A stretch of DNA of 64,000 bases from JAISGQ01 sp045604965 (GCA_045604965.1 JAZUPB010000011.1:3690-67689); one strand, 5' to 3'. Numbered from the stretch's first letter, positions 17,603 to 27,083 are shown. Program-made: numbers and translations. The notes: generated by a model from the letters alone, not told the origin.

Positions 17603-18370
17603 TTACCAGCCCATTTCCATAAGCCAGTTTGATATTGCACGCTCTCTGTCACGAAGCGGCGATACGCCGTCGTACATATCAAGATTATACTCGCCCTTTA
17701 TGTTTCCGTCAACGATGTACATTACTCTCGTGCAGCGGGCGGCGACCTTTGTGTCGTGAGTTACAAGCATTACGGTAGTACCTTCTCTGTTGACTGCACC
17801 CAGCATATCCATTACTTCGTCGGATGCCGAGCGGTTGAGTGCGCCTGTGGGTTCGTCTGCAAAAATCATCTTGGGCTTGTTGATAAGGCTTCTGCACAGA
17901 CAGGCGCGCTGGAGCTGACCGCCTGAAACTTCATCAATACCGTTGTCTGCGGTTTCAATTATGCCCTGCTTTCTCATAAGCTCGCGTCCGCGCTCTGCCT
18001 TCTGCTTTCTGCTTTCCTTTATCTTCTTAGACTGGCAGGAAGGCAGGAGGATATTGTCGAGGATATTGAGATTCTTGAGCATATACATCTGCTGGAAGAT
18101 AAATCCCATCTGGTCAAGTCGGAGATTTGAAAGCTCTTTGTCGTTCATTTTTGCAATGCTCTTGCCGTCAAAGAGAACGTCTCCTGCAGTGAGCTTATCC
18201 ATGCCCGACACTGCATAAAGGAGAGTAGATTTACCGGAACCTGAGGGTCCCATTACAGCTACCATTTCTCCCTCACTGACAGAAAAGTTTACATTCTTCA
18301 GTACATTGTTCTGACGCTTATTAAGTATATAGGTCTTGCAGAGATCCTTTACTTCGAGAATTTTATTCAT
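17603..18370 (-). CDS. ABC transporter ATP-binding protein
   Basis: A 255-residue ATPase of the MacB/LolD/BceA type. Walker A GPSGSGKST at 41-49, signature VSGGQLQRACL, Walker B MIFADEPTGAL and H-loop VTHDTKVA are all present. It powers the large FtsX-type permease encoded 18 bases upstream. A C-terminal tail of about 30 residues beyond the usual end (MYDGVSPLRDRERAISNWL) is a little longer than in most relatives. The pairing with a kinase and regulator suggests sensing and removal of antimicrobial peptides; that role is inferred from context. Confidence 0.92.
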   Translation of the reverse strand: MNKILEVKDLCKTYILNKRQNNVLKNVNFSVSEGEMVAVMGPSGSGKSTLLYAVSGMDKLTAGDVLFDGKSIAKMNDKELSNLRLDQMGFIFQQMYMLKNLNILDNILLPSCQSKKIKESRKQKAERGRELMRKQGIIETADNGIDEVSGGQLQRACLCRSLINKPKMIFADEPTGALNRSASDEVMDMLGAVNREGTTVMLVTHDTKVAARCTRVMYIVDGNIKGEYNLDMYDGVSPLRDRERAISNWLMEMGW

Positions 18371-18388
18371 AACAGGATTATCCTTTCT

Positions 18389-20755
18389 TTATTCAATACT
18401 GGAGGTCTGGGAAGCGGTTATCTTCTTTGTGCTCTGTGCAGCAAGGAATATTGCAGCAAGTGTTGCTCCTATGAGCATAAGGGGATAAATCACGTAAGCC
18501 TCAAGAGGTACTATATCGTATTTTATAAAATCTGCACCCATCATCTTGAATATCGGGGTGATGAGAAGCTGAGTCGCCGGAGTGGAAAGCGCTATGCTGA
18601 GAACGGTGGATATTATCAGCACTATACCCATCCTCAGCACGTGCCAGCGGACTATGAAGTCCTTTGTAAAGCCTGCTGCCTTGAGCATTGCTATCTGTCC
18701 TTTTTCCTTTGCGATGAAGGAACGCTCCATAAGCATTGCGATCAGCATACAAATAATCATCATAATCGGTGTGAGCAGATTGCGGATAGATTCAACCATA
18801 TCAGCAGAGCCTGTGAAATAGTTTGCATATTCTCCGCCGTCCATAACTCTGGATTCGGGATATATTTCCGCAAGGCGCTCCATACGTCTCTCAAGCTCTT
18901 TTTCGTTGGGGGTATCATAGAAGGTTATCTGATATGCGTTGAAGCCTGCTGCCTGAGTATAGTTTATTTCAGCATCTTCATGAAGTCTTACACCGTTGCC
19001 CATATTCATCATTGACTGGAATATTCCGACAACCAGCACCTCGCGCTTTTCGTCCATATCGGTGTAGGTCAAGGTATCTCCTATTGTTACGTCAAGGGCC
19101 TCTGCCACCTTTGTGGTTATTGCCACTTCATTAGGATTCTGCGGTGCTGAGCCTTTGGAATAAACATAATCTGAAGCCTTTACCCCTGTTCCCTGGAAAA
19201 TCATTCCTGCAAAGGAATTTTCTCCTGCATCAAGGGTGCTGAACATAAATATTTCGCCGAAAGCATGACAAGGCATTCCTTCTTCTTCAAGGGTCTTTTC
19301 TATTTCCTTCAGGTCACGCCTGAAATTGTCTCTGCCCTTTTCCTCGAAATAGTCGACATATGTTGTGTCAACCAGATAAACATCGCTTTCTGCAGCTCCG
19401 AAATAGGCTACCAGCTTATCACTTTTCAGTGTGTTTATTGTGTTGATAACAACTATTGTCATCACAAGGCAGAGCGTAAAGGCTGTTATCATTGTGATAT
19501 AGCGTTTTGCGTTGCTCAAAATATCATTGAGCGACAGGAAGGACACAGGTCTCATTCGTCCTTTTGCAAGGGACAGCGGACTCTTTTTTGAGAATCTCTC
19601 ACCCTCTGAGCCGTCACGGACAGCCGCTACTGGTGAAAGCTTCTTTACTCTCTTTGTGCCGCCCCAGCAGAATATCATTACTACGAAAACCACCAGTGCA
19701 ACACAGATTGCATTTACAAAATAAAGTCTGCTGCCGTTTATTATCATTAACTGCGAAGCTTTTTCCAGCAGCATATTTCCGAAGGGAATACCTGCTGCAA
19801 GTCCCAGCACAGCACCAACTATAGAAATCGCAAAGTATTTTACGAGGTAAAGACCTCTTATCTTTCTGTCTGATATACCCACTGCCTTCATTACACCAAT
19901 TTCACGGAACTCCTGAGAAAGGGTGAAGTTGATAGTAAAGCGAAGCACCACTATCGCTATGAGCACAAGGCAGATGCTGACTACAAGAAATACTCCTGCA
20001 ACTGCCATATCAAGAACATACATCGACTGCATCAGGTCGGAGTCTGCCACCAGAACTGTGCTCAGTCCTGTATCCATGAGCTCTTTTGCAAATTTCTTTG
20101 TGTCCTTCGTCTCTATGGAGCAGAGTGCTCCTGCACGCTGCTGTTCCTTTACAAGAGGCTCTGAATAAATCTCTTTGAAATCCTCGTATGATATTATGCA
20201 TCTTGTTGATCCTACATTGGGCGAGCCTAAAAGTGCATCTTTTATAAAGCCGCCGACAGTAAATTCTTTTTTTGTTTCTCCCAGGGTCACTGTAAGGGTA
20301 TCGCCGACTTTGATATCGTTCTTGTTTCTTAATTTGACGGGCAGATATATCTTGCCGCTTTCTATCGACTCAATAAGCATATCGTCCTCTGTGAAATAAG
20401 AAAGCGATGCTTTTTCAAAAGTGAAAAGAGTCATAGTCGGTGCATTTTCTATCTCTTTGCCGTTTAATAACACATCGTCCGCACTAAGGTAAACAAGCGG
20501 CTCGGTGTGATGGGAATCGGCAAGCTCTATAGAACCGATCACACTGTCGAGCTCTTCTGCCTCCGTTCCCTTTGTCATGACAACGTAGTCGCTCATGCCT
20601 GCCATTTCAAAGAAATCGTCCTGGGCATTGATTATGGTCAGAATGTTGTTTGCACTGCTCGATACAAACACCGCCGACAGGGTTATGAATACAAGCAGTA
20701 TGATGTTCATTACCTTATTTCGCTTAAGGTCTTTTTTAAGTATTCTAAGATACAT
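18389..20755 (-). CDS. FtsX-type ABC transporter permease
   Basis: A 788-residue permease with two FtsX units. An N-terminal helix (near 17-38) leads to a large extracytoplasmic domain, then a three-helix FtsX block near 250-360, another helix and extracytoplasmic domain (about 420-660) and a final three-helix block near 665-780. The motif GVMKAVGISDRKI and its repeat MLKAAGFTKDFIV are the FtsX coupling loops. Family members export peptides or lipoproteins, or sense peptide antibiotics with a partner kinase. First gene of the six-gene operon. The start is preceded by AAAGGA at twelve bases. Confidence 0.88.
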   Translation of the reverse strand: MYLRILKKDLKRNKVMNIILLVFITLSAVFVSSSANNILTIINAQDDFFEMAGMSDYVVMTKGTEAEELDSVIGSIELADSHHTEPLVYLSADDVLLNGKEIENAPTMTLFTFEKASLSYFTEDDMLIESIESGKIYLPVKLRNKNDIKVGDTLTVTLGETKKEFTVGGFIKDALLGSPNVGSTRCIISYEDFKEIYSEPLVKEQQRAGALCSIETKDTKKFAKELMDTGLSTVLVADSDLMQSMYVLDMAVAGVFLVVSICLVLIAIVVLRFTINFTLSQEFREIGVMKAVGISDRKIRGLYLVKYFAISIVGAVLGLAAGIPFGNMLLEKASQLMIINGSRLYFVNAICVALVVFVVMIFCWGGTKRVKKLSPVAAVRDGSEGERFSKKSPLSLAKGRMRPVSFLSLNDILSNAKRYITMITAFTLCLVMTIVVINTINTLKSDKLVAYFGAAESDVYLVDTTYVDYFEEKGRDNFRRDLKEIEKTLEEEGMPCHAFGEIFMFSTLDAGENSFAGMIFQGTGVKASDYVYSKGSAPQNPNEVAITTKVAEALDVTIGDTLTYTDMDEKREVLVVGIFQSMMNMGNGVRLHEDAEINYTQAAGFNAYQITFYDTPNEKELERRMERLAEIYPESRVMDGGEYANYFTGSADMVESIRNLLTPIMMIICMLIAMLMERSFIAKEKGQIAMLKAAGFTKDFIVRWHVLRMGIVLIISTVLSIALSTPATQLLITPIFKMMGADFIKYDIVPLEAYVIYPLMLIGATLAAIFLAAQSTKKITASQTSSIE

Positions 20756-20907
20756 AAGGCTTTTCTGTCCTTTCTATGAAAGTGCTCTCAGGGCGTCCCC
20801 CTCCGAACTGTCCACAGTTTAGCACGGCAATTATTAAACAATCCTTAAATGATTTAATATTTTGTTTTTTCTTTATTTTAGCACACTTTATTAAGTAAGA
20901 ACAGCAA

Positions 20908-20937
20908 AAAGCGCCTCCCCTTTCGGAAAGGCGCTTT
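20908..20937. terminator. Hairpin, possible terminator
   Basis: AAAGCGCC / GGCGCTTT stem (20908-20915 with 20930-20937) with inner pairing, flanked by A and T runs. It lies upstream of the permease operon and next to the hairpin array; which transcript it would stop is unclear. Confidence 0.4.
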
Positions 20938-20994
20938 AATAAATAATTGTTCACAATTTATAATTCTGTTTCGGTGCTTATCCCAGACACAAAA

Positions 20995-21178
20995 GCCGCC
21001 CTATGGGCGGCAATGGAGACCCCCGGCGAGGGTCCCCATCGTGAAACAGTCCACCGGACTGTTTCACTTCCCCCCTGCGCTTTGTTTTCAAGGGGGAATT
21101 TCGCTCCTTGCGAGGAGCGATTCAAGGGCTTTGCCCATTGAAAATCCCACCAGAAGGGGATGAGAAACTACGTTTCTC
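20995..21178. repeat. Array of eight consecutive hairpins
   Basis: Eight adjoining inverted repeats fill 184 bases with almost no gaps: 20995-21011 (7 bp), 21013-21039 (10 bp, one mismatch), 21041-21067 (12 bp perfect, ACC loop), 21068-21098 (7 bp), 21101-21120 (8 bp), 21121-21142 (bulged), 21144-21161 (5 bp) and 21162-21178 (7 bp, TAC loop). The stems differ in sequence, so this is not a tandem repeat. There is no coding frame. It lies between divergent or same-strand genes at 20756-21202 and looks like a mobile, structured intergenic element. Confidence 0.6.
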
Positions 21179-21202
21179 GAGCCCCCTTTGGAAACCTGTT
21201 TT

Positions 21203-21853
21203 CTATGCTTTTTTGCCTCTGAGCATAGGTCTTGCTATCTTCTCATTGAAAAGCTCAATGAGCGGTCCCATAAAGAACGCAGTAATTATTGTTCCGATAC
21301 CGATAATTGTCGGGATCGCTTTCCATTCACCGCCGCCCAGCACAAACAGCAGTGCGCCCGATATTACGCAGACAATATCTGTGCAAATGCGGATATACTT
21401 GAATTTCCACAGTTTCCATTTGTTTGCACAGATAAGTGCAATTGCATCGTATGTAGATACACCGAGATCGGCGGTCATATACAGCGACGAGCCAAAGCAT
21501 ATCACTACTATTCCTACGATCAGGCAGCCTATTCTCAGCGGCAGCGACGGTTCATCGAATACCTTCAAAAGCAGACCGTGAGTAAATTCTGTTATATAAC
21601 CCAGCAGAAAAAGATTTATAAATGTGGCAATACCTATGTAATGTCTGTCGAAAATAAGACTAAACAGCAGAAGCACTGCATTGACGATAACATAGAGCGT
21701 GCCGAAGGATATGGGGATGAGCTTATCAAGTCCGCTCATAAGAGACTGAAAAGGATCCACACCGAAAGCCGCTATCTTGAAAACTGCTACACTCACCGCA
21801 CAGATCACAACACCTGCGGCAGACATTATTATTCTTTTTACAGTATTATTCAA
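21203..21853 (-). CDS. YczE/YitT-like integral membrane protein
   Basis: About 216 residues with five to six membrane helices. It fits the YczE/YyaS family: an N-terminal helix followed by KIAAFGVDPFQSLMSGL, and the repeat SSLYMTADLGVSTYDAIAL, where the ADLG(V/I)xPxD-like motif is the family mark. Function is not settled; relatives are annotated as putative transporters. I choose the TTG at 21853 because AAAGAGGG lies seven bases upstream; an ATG at 21871 has no ribosome site. The gene runs toward the hairpin array, which may end its transcript. Confidence 0.75.
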   Translation of the reverse strand: MNNTVKRIIMSAAGVVICAVSVAVFKIAAFGVDPFQSLMSGLDKLIPISFGTLYVIVNAVLLLFSLIFDRHYIGIATFINLFLLGYITEFTHGLLLKVFDEPSLPLRIGCLIVGIVVICFGSSLYMTADLGVSTYDAIALICANKWKLWKFKYIRICTDIVCVISGALLFVLGGGEWKAIPTIIGIGTIITAFFMGPLIELFNEKIARPMLRGKKA

Positions 21854-22019
21854 GGCAGATCCCTCTTTCATATGTTTTGTCAGTATTATAACTTCATTGC
21901 GTTTCTGTGTCAACAGCGGCTTCTTTTCTGGTTATATAAACAAACCCTCAACTGACTATTTAAAAATAACCAGTTTTGTTTTATCTTCATTATATAACTG
22001 AGAAAACGGAGGCATCGCT

Positions 22020-22625
22020 ATGATGACTGTAACATACAAAGTAAAAAACGGCATTTACATCAATATGACAAACCGCTGTCCCTGCGCCTGCACCTTCTGC
22101 CTACGGCAGAACAGCGACTGCGTATACGGCTCTGATTCTCTGTGGCTCGATCGTGAGCCGACTGTTGAGGAGGTCTGCGAAAGCATTGCTTCCTACGACC
22201 TTTCAAAGGAACAGGAGATAGTTTTCTGCGGCTACGGCGAGCCGACTGAGCGTCTTGATGATCTGCTTGCTGTGGCTTCTTTTATCCGCTCGAAGAGCGA
22301 TATTCCCATTCGCATAAACACAAACGGACTCTCTGACCTTATAAACGGCGAAAGGACTGCGCAGAAGCTCCGTGGACTCATCGACACCGTCTCAATAAGC
22401 CTCAATGCTACAAACAAGGAAGATTATCTGAGCATAGTCAGACCGAAGTTCGGTATCGGCTCATTCGATGCCATGCTAAGCTTTGCAAAGGACTGCACCC
22501 TTTATATCCCCAATGTGATAATGACGGTGGTTGATGTGGTCACCACTCCCGAAGAGCAGGAGAAATGCAGAGAGATCTGTGATTCTGTCGGTGCTGTGCT
22601 TCGCATAAGACCGTATGAGGAATAA
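22020..22625 (+). CDS. Radical SAM protein, TatD-associated family
   Basis: A 201-residue, short radical SAM enzyme. The [4Fe-4S] motif CxxxCxxC is present as CPCACTFC; the SAM-binding GYGEPT and the RINTNGL strand follow. Length and the CTFCLRQ signature match the small family often encoded next to TatD nucleases (TIGR04038), although no tatD gene is in this window. Substrate unknown. The start follows GGAGG; a second ATG is the next codon. The gene stands alone ahead of an ABC exporter gene with its own promoter. Confidence 0.85.
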   Translation: MMTVTYKVKNGIYINMTNRCPCACTFCLRQNSDCVYGSDSLWLDREPTVEEVCESIASYDLSKEQEIVFCGYGEPTERLDDLLAVASFIRSKSDIPIRINTNGLSDLINGERTAQKLRGLIDTVSISLNATNKEDYLSIVRPKFGIGSFDAMLSFAKDCTLYIPNVIMTVVDVVTTPEEQEKCREICDSVGAVLRIRPYEE

Positions 22626-22646
22626 GTGTATTCTGATGCTTTTGTG

Positions 22647-22674
22647 TTGAATCGCGTAATTTTTCATATATAAT
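22647..22674 (+). promoter_or_regulatory. Candidate promoter of ABC exporter
   Basis: TTGAAT (22647-22652), 16-base spacer, TATAAT (22669-22674), 34 bases before the start codon. Confidence 0.55.
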
Positions 22675-22708
22675 TAAATTATACTGATATATAAAGGAAC
22701 GTGATGCT

Positions 22709-24553
22709 ATGGCAGGACCTATGGGACGCGGACTGGGTCCGCGCGGATTTCTCACCGACGAAGAAAAGCAAAATATGCCGAAGGTCACAAAGGATCTTCT
22801 TCTGCGTATTTTAGGCTACCTCAAACCTTACTGGCTGCAGTTTGTATTTGTGTTTGTGGCTATTCTGCTGTCGGCAGGGGTGGGACTTCTCCCCTCCATT
22901 ATTACAGGCCGAATAGTTGATGAGGCTCTTGTGGGCGAAAATCTTGCACTTTTGATAAAACTGCTTCTTATGGCTTTTGCCACACTTACAATCTCTCAGG
23001 TAATCGGCGTACTTGAAAACTACATAAACGCCTGGATATCACAGCGCATCATCTTTGATATGAAGAACCAGATGTACGATCATCTGCAGCATATGCCCCA
23101 CTCTTTCTTTACTTCCGAAAAGCAAGGCGATATCATCACCCGAATGAACACCGACATAAGCGGTGTCAGCAGTGTTATATCAGGAACACTTTCCAGCATC
23201 GTAAGCAATGTTGCCACCGTTGTTACCACCCTTGTGGCACTGTTTACTATGAGCTGGAAGCTCGCTATCGTCGGCATTATCGTTATACCCCTTTTGATAC
23301 TGCCCACCAAAAGCGTCGGCAAGACCAGATGGAAGCTTCTGACCGAAAGTCAGGCTAAAAACGACGAAATGAACCAGCTTGTAAATGAGACCCTCAGCGT
23401 AAGCGGTTCTATGCTTGTCAAGCTCTTTACAAGGGAAAAGAAAGAGTACGACCGCTTCGTGGATGTCAACGAGGAAGTCACTCAGCTTTCTCTCAAGGAA
23501 CAGCGCAGCGGCAAGTGGTTTATGGTCATTATGGGTATGTTTACCCAGATAGGTCCGCTTCTCATCTACTTTGCAGGCGGCTTACTCATTATAAAGGAAC
23601 TTGACCCCACTCTCACAGTCGGTGTTATCACCGCAACTGTTGCTCTTATCAACAGACTGTACCGTCCTGTTCAGTCTCTCCTTAACATTCAGGTCGATTT
23701 CACACGTTCACTTGCACTGTTTACACGTATTTTCGATTACTTCGACAAGGAGAACACCATCGTTTCTCCCGAAAACGGCAAAAAGCCTCCTGTTGCCTGT
23801 GCCGAGATAGATTTTGAACACGTCAGCTTCTCATATTCTCCTGACAAGCCCCTCCTTACAGACATCGACTTTACTGTTCCCGGCGGCCAGATGTTTGCTA
23901 TTGTCGGACCTTCCGGCTCTGGTAAGTCAACGGTCGTTAATCTCATCCCCAGACTTTATGACGTCTGCGGAGGCAGTGTCACCGTCGGCGGTGTTGATGT
24001 GCGTGATTTCGATCTTACATATCTGCGAGAGAGAATCGGCGTTGTCACTCAGGATACATATCTTTTCAACGGCACCATAAAAGAAAATCTGCTGTATGCC
24101 AAGGACGATGCCACTGATGAAGAAATCGAAGCCGCCTGCCGCACCGCAAGTATTCACGAATTTATAATCAATCAGCCGGACGGTTATGATACCATGGTCG
24201 GCAACCGAGGCCTGAAGCTCTCAGGCGGTGAAAAACAGCGTCTTTCCATCGCCCGTGTCATACTCAAAAATCCCGAAATTCTTATTCTCGACGAAGCTAC
24301 TTCTGCTCTTGATTCCATATCGGAAAACGCAATCCAGGACGCTCTAGAGGTTCTTATGGAAGGCAGAACCAGCATTGTTATTGCTCACAGGCTGTCCACC
24401 ATTCTCAAAGCGGACAAGATACTTGTTGTTAAGGACGGCGTTATAGCTGAGCAGGGAACTCACGAGGATCTTCTCGCAAAAGGCGGCACTTACCGCGATC
24501 TGTACGAGACTCAGTTCAGACAGATACTCGATTACGAAGCAGAGAAAAAATAA
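22709..24553 (+). CDS. ABC exporter, fused permease/ATPase
   Basis: A 614-residue half-transporter of the multidrug/lipid exporter type (MsbA/LmrA-like). A Gly/Pro-rich N-terminal tail is followed by six membrane helices (to about residue 320) and an ATPase with Walker A GPSGSGKST, signature LSGGEKQRLSIAR, Walker B ILILDEATSAL and H-loop IAHRLST. It should work as a homodimer, since no second half-transporter is adjacent. Substrate cannot be told from sequence. The start follows AAAGGA at ten bases. It ends at a strong bidirectional terminator. Confidence 0.92.
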   Translation: MAGPMGRGLGPRGFLTDEEKQNMPKVTKDLLLRILGYLKPYWLQFVFVFVAILLSAGVGLLPSIITGRIVDEALVGENLALLIKLLLMAFATLTISQVIGVLENYINAWISQRIIFDMKNQMYDHLQHMPHSFFTSEKQGDIITRMNTDISGVSSVISGTLSSIVSNVATVVTTLVALFTMSWKLAIVGIIVIPLLILPTKSVGKTRWKLLTESQAKNDEMNQLVNETLSVSGSMLVKLFTREKKEYDRFVDVNEEVTQLSLKEQRSGKWFMVIMGMFTQIGPLLIYFAGGLLIIKELDPTLTVGVITATVALINRLYRPVQSLLNIQVDFTRSLALFTRIFDYFDKENTIVSPENGKKPPVACAEIDFEHVSFSYSPDKPLLTDIDFTVPGGQMFAIVGPSGSGKSTVVNLIPRLYDVCGGSVTVGGVDVRDFDLTYLRERIGVVTQDTYLFNGTIKENLLYAKDDATDEEIEAACRTASIHEFIINQPDGYDTMVGNRGLKLSGGEKQRLSIARVILKNPEILILDEATSALDSISENAIQDALEVLMEGRTSIVIAHRLSTILKADKILVVKDGVIAEQGTHEDLLAKGGTYRDLYETQFRQILDYEAEKK

Positions 24554-24560
24554 ACTGTTA

Positions 24561-24594
24561 ATAACCCTCGTTTGCCGATGCAAACGAGGGTTAT
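24561..24594. terminator. Bidirectional terminator
   Basis: Perfect 14-bp stem (24561-24574 with 24581-24594) and six-base loop between convergent genes. Confidence 0.85.
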
Positions 24595-24595
24595 G

Positions 24596-24997
24596 TTATT
24601 CTTTTACATTATTCACTATATATAAGCCATCATATTTAAGAGTGTATAAAATTTCCTGACCTTCTCCGTTTACAAGTATTTCCACGCAATCGCTCTTCCA
24701 TCTGACATTTTCATTTTCAATATAAATTCCGCCTCCGTCATTGTGCTGTGTAAATTTCACATCTGACAGGGTGTTATTTCCTTTTTTCAGTACGAACCTT
24801 CCCTGAACTGAGCCAAATGGCCAATCGGGCTCTCCTATCTGATAGACATTGAGTGTATACGAAGAATCGATGCTTTTGAATTCTGCCGCCAGTTCCTTCT
24901 TATATTCGTTATTATATATGATGCATCCGACAAACAGCATAACTATTATCAAAACAGCCAAAATAACTGTTCCTATTATCTTAAACATAGTTTTCAT
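24596..24997 (-). CDS. Small membrane-anchored protein, DUF5412-like
   Basis: A 133-residue protein with one N-terminal membrane helix (about residues 5-28) and an outside domain of beta strands. The pattern YTLNVYQIG, a following GxVxGRFVLKK strand and a later VRWKSDCVEILVNG resembles DUF5412-type proteins, but the match is by eye and weak. Function unknown. The start follows AGGGGGA. It may be a lipoprotein-like surface protein, though the C in VGCIIY is not in a good lipobox. Confidence 0.6.
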   Translation of the reverse strand: MKTMFKIIGTVILAVLIIVMLFVGCIIYNNEYKKELAAEFKSIDSSYTLNVYQIGEPDWPFGSVQGRFVLKKGNNTLSDVKFTQHNDGGGIYIENENVRWKSDCVEILVNGEGQEILYTLKYDGLYIVNNVKE

Positions 24998-25080
24998 TCA
25001 ATTCCCCCTTCTCTCATTATTGCGTTGTAAATACTGAAATACAGAATTTTATACATTAATCATTATTACAGGATATATAT

Positions 25081-25123
25081 TCATCCCATTCACACATCAT
25101 TTGATTTTGTGTGAATGGGATGA
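25081..25123 (-). terminator. Long hairpin after GH79-like gene
   Basis: Perfect 16-bp stem (25081-25096 with 25108-25123), 11-base loop, 18 bases past the stop codon at 25142. There is no clear T run on the minus strand, so termination is likely but not certain. Confidence 0.6.
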
Positions 25124-25141
25124 CATTTTAAATTACATTTG

Positions 25142-26656
25142 TCAGATGACTATAAATGTGCAGCCGCCGGGTGCTATGCTGATATTTCCGCTCTCTGCGG
25201 CTGCTCCTGCAAGCTCAGGCAGATCGTCATTTTCATCAAGCACCAGTTCTTTTCCGTTGAGAAGCATTGTACGGCTTCTTATCTTTCCGTTTCCTGTAAG
25301 CGCATATACCTTTGCTGCCTTCGGAATCTCTACTGTTGTTGTCTCTGTCCAGGAAGTGTTGATCACAAGATAAACAAAGCCTTCTTTTCCATCCTTGCGT
25401 GAATGGACATAAACGTGTGCCCCTTCGCGGTTCTTTTCTCCCGACGCATAAACCACATCGCCCATAAGACGTTTCCACAGCAGTGCTGCAAAATAACTCG
25501 GACGGGGTACAAATGTACCGTGCTTAAGCCAGCCATAGTCGGAGGATGCCAGCGTATTATGGAATATAACACCGTCAGTGGCAGATGCAAAATCACCGAA
25601 CTCGTTGAGGGTTCGCGGAACCTCAAGATATGTCGATGCCCAGGTATGACCGCCTGCACCTGCGTCTCCGCTCTCTGTGACCCACATTTCTCCGCCCGGT
25701 ACATATTTATCTCTGTACGGAACAAAACATCTTGCGCAGAAGCCCGCCATTCCGAGATATTCTTCAGACATTGCCTTTTCTGCAGGAGTATACATCTGAG
25801 GCATTACAGGTGCCATACGCTCCGATATGCCGTTGTAGTAATGATAGCTGAATACATCAGGCAGCTCCTTGCAGTCCTTCATAAGCTCTTCTGTGGTGCA
25901 GCTCTTCATAACATCTGCTATGCCTGCACCGCCGGATTTTCCTCTGTCTCCTCCTGTAAGTGCCTCAGCATCGCAGGTGCAGGGACCTACTATAAGGCAA
26001 TCGGGATAATTTTCTCTTACCCATCTGTGGAAAAGCTCCTGATCGCGGCGGAAATACTCGGGAGTATAGTTCGGAGGAAATCCGGTGATATCCATCATAT
26101 TGGGCTCGTTGGTAAATTCAACTGCGTTTATGGGAACTCCGTACTCCCTGCTAAATGCAAATATCTGCTCTGCCTGACTTGGATTCCAAGGTTCTTCCGA
26201 ACTGTGAAGTCCCTCACAGTTTGCCATAGAGATAAGCAGCTTGCCATCTACTGCCTTGACAAATTCAAGCAGATTTATCCACTGCTGCTTTTTAAGCACA
26301 TTCTGATAGCCCTCAGGGGCAGTTCCTGCAGGATATTTATCCTCAAAATCATAATATGTCTTAGTTGCCCAGGTACCTGATACTCTTATCCAGCACAATC
26401 CAAGGTCTTTTGCCAACTTGATAAGACGGGGATTCGTTGTATCTATGGGATCGTACCACTGGTGCATTGCACCGAATCCCTTGCTGAAATCCGGCGGCGG
26501 TACCTGCTCGGTACCGTCGATCTGTTCTTCTGTATACGCTTTCCAGAACGTGCCTCCGGTCACTTCAGTCATTTCTATGTTATATGAAATCATTCGCGGA
26601 TTCACACTGCGAATTTTGGTCAACTTATCGGGATTAATTCTGATTATCTCTGCCAT
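25142..26656 (-). CDS. Glycoside hydrolase, GH79-like (clan GH-A)
   Basis: A 504-residue protein without signal peptide. A (beta/alpha)8 barrel of clan GH-A is indicated by the acid/base E184 in FTNEPN and the nucleophile E328 in MWVTESG, with a C-terminal beta domain (VYLVINTSWTE). The length and two-glutamate spacing fit family 79 (beta-glucuronidase/heparanase type) better than GH39 or GH51, but the family call is by eye. It would act inside the cell on short glycosides or glucuronides. It has no sugar transporter next to it. The start follows GGAAGGA. Confidence 0.7.
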   Translation of the reverse strand: MAEIIRINPDKLTKIRSVNPRMISYNIEMTEVTGGTFWKAYTEEQIDGTEQVPPPDFSKGFGAMHQWYDPIDTTNPRLIKLAKDLGLCWIRVSGTWATKTYYDFEDKYPAGTAPEGYQNVLKKQQWINLLEFVKAVDGKLLISMANCEGLHSSEEPWNPSQAEQIFAFSREYGVPINAVEFTNEPNMMDITGFPPNYTPEYFRRDQELFHRWVRENYPDCLIVGPCTCDAEALTGGDRGKSGGAGIADVMKSCTTEELMKDCKELPDVFSYHYYNGISERMAPVMPQMYTPAEKAMSEEYLGMAGFCARCFVPYRDKYVPGGEMWVTESGDAGAGGHTWASTYLEVPRTLNEFGDFASATDGVIFHNTLASSDYGWLKHGTFVPRPSYFAALLWKRLMGDVVYASGEKNREGAHVYVHSRKDGKEGFVYLVINTSWTETTTVEIPKAAKVYALTGNGKIRSRTMLLNGKELVLDENDDLPELAGAAAESGNISIAPGGCTFIVI

Positions 26657-26825
26657 CTTTATCCTTCCTTCGGTTTTATTGTTCTGCCGATTGCAGACAT
26701 AACTATTATAAACCTTTTTGCTTATTATTTCAATGTGCAGTATGTGAATATTGTTAATGTGCGAATGATTGAAAATAAAAAATGTTCATAACGCATCGGC
26801 GAAGATACGTTATGAACATTCTAAA

Positions 26826-26912
26826 TGGTGCCGGTGACCGGACTTGAACCGGTACGATATCACTACCGAGGGATTTTAAGTCCCTTGTGTCTGCCTATTC
26901 CACCACACCGGC
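26826..26912 (-). tRNA. tRNA-Leu (anticodon TAA)
   Basis: An 87-base minus-strand tRNA with encoded CCA. Acceptor stem GCCGGTG / CACCGGC, D arm GTGGTGGAATAGGCAGACAC, anticodon loop CTTAAAA with TAA between GGGA and TCCC, a long class II variable arm as in leucine tRNAs, and GTTCAAG in the T arm. It stands alone at 26657-27083, a stretch otherwise without genes. Confidence 0.95.
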
Positions 26913-27025
26913 GAAGAACTTTTCATATGATATCACGTCCACATCACATTTTCAAGTAGTATTTACCAAAAATAATATCCTTCCTCCTGCTGTATTATAT
27001 CTGTTCAAATCCTGAGATTTGTATA

Positions 27026-27054
27026 TTGAATTGAATTTACTGCGGTTGTATAAT
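27026..27054 (+). promoter_or_regulatory. Promoter of hydrolase-mutT-def operon
   Basis: TTGAAT (27026-27031), 17-base spacer, TATAAT (27049-27054), 29 bases before the start codon. Confidence 0.65.
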
Positions 27055-27083
27055 AATGAAAGAAAATAAACGGAGATGTTTAT

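Noticed and set aside
21188..21955. A 255-codon open frame on the plus strand
   Set aside because: Antisense to the YczE-like membrane protein; the high His/Tyr/Cys content is what results from reading membrane helices backwards.
25403..26380. A 325-codon open frame on the plus strand
   Set aside because: Antisense to the GH79-like gene, whose catalytic motifs are intact.
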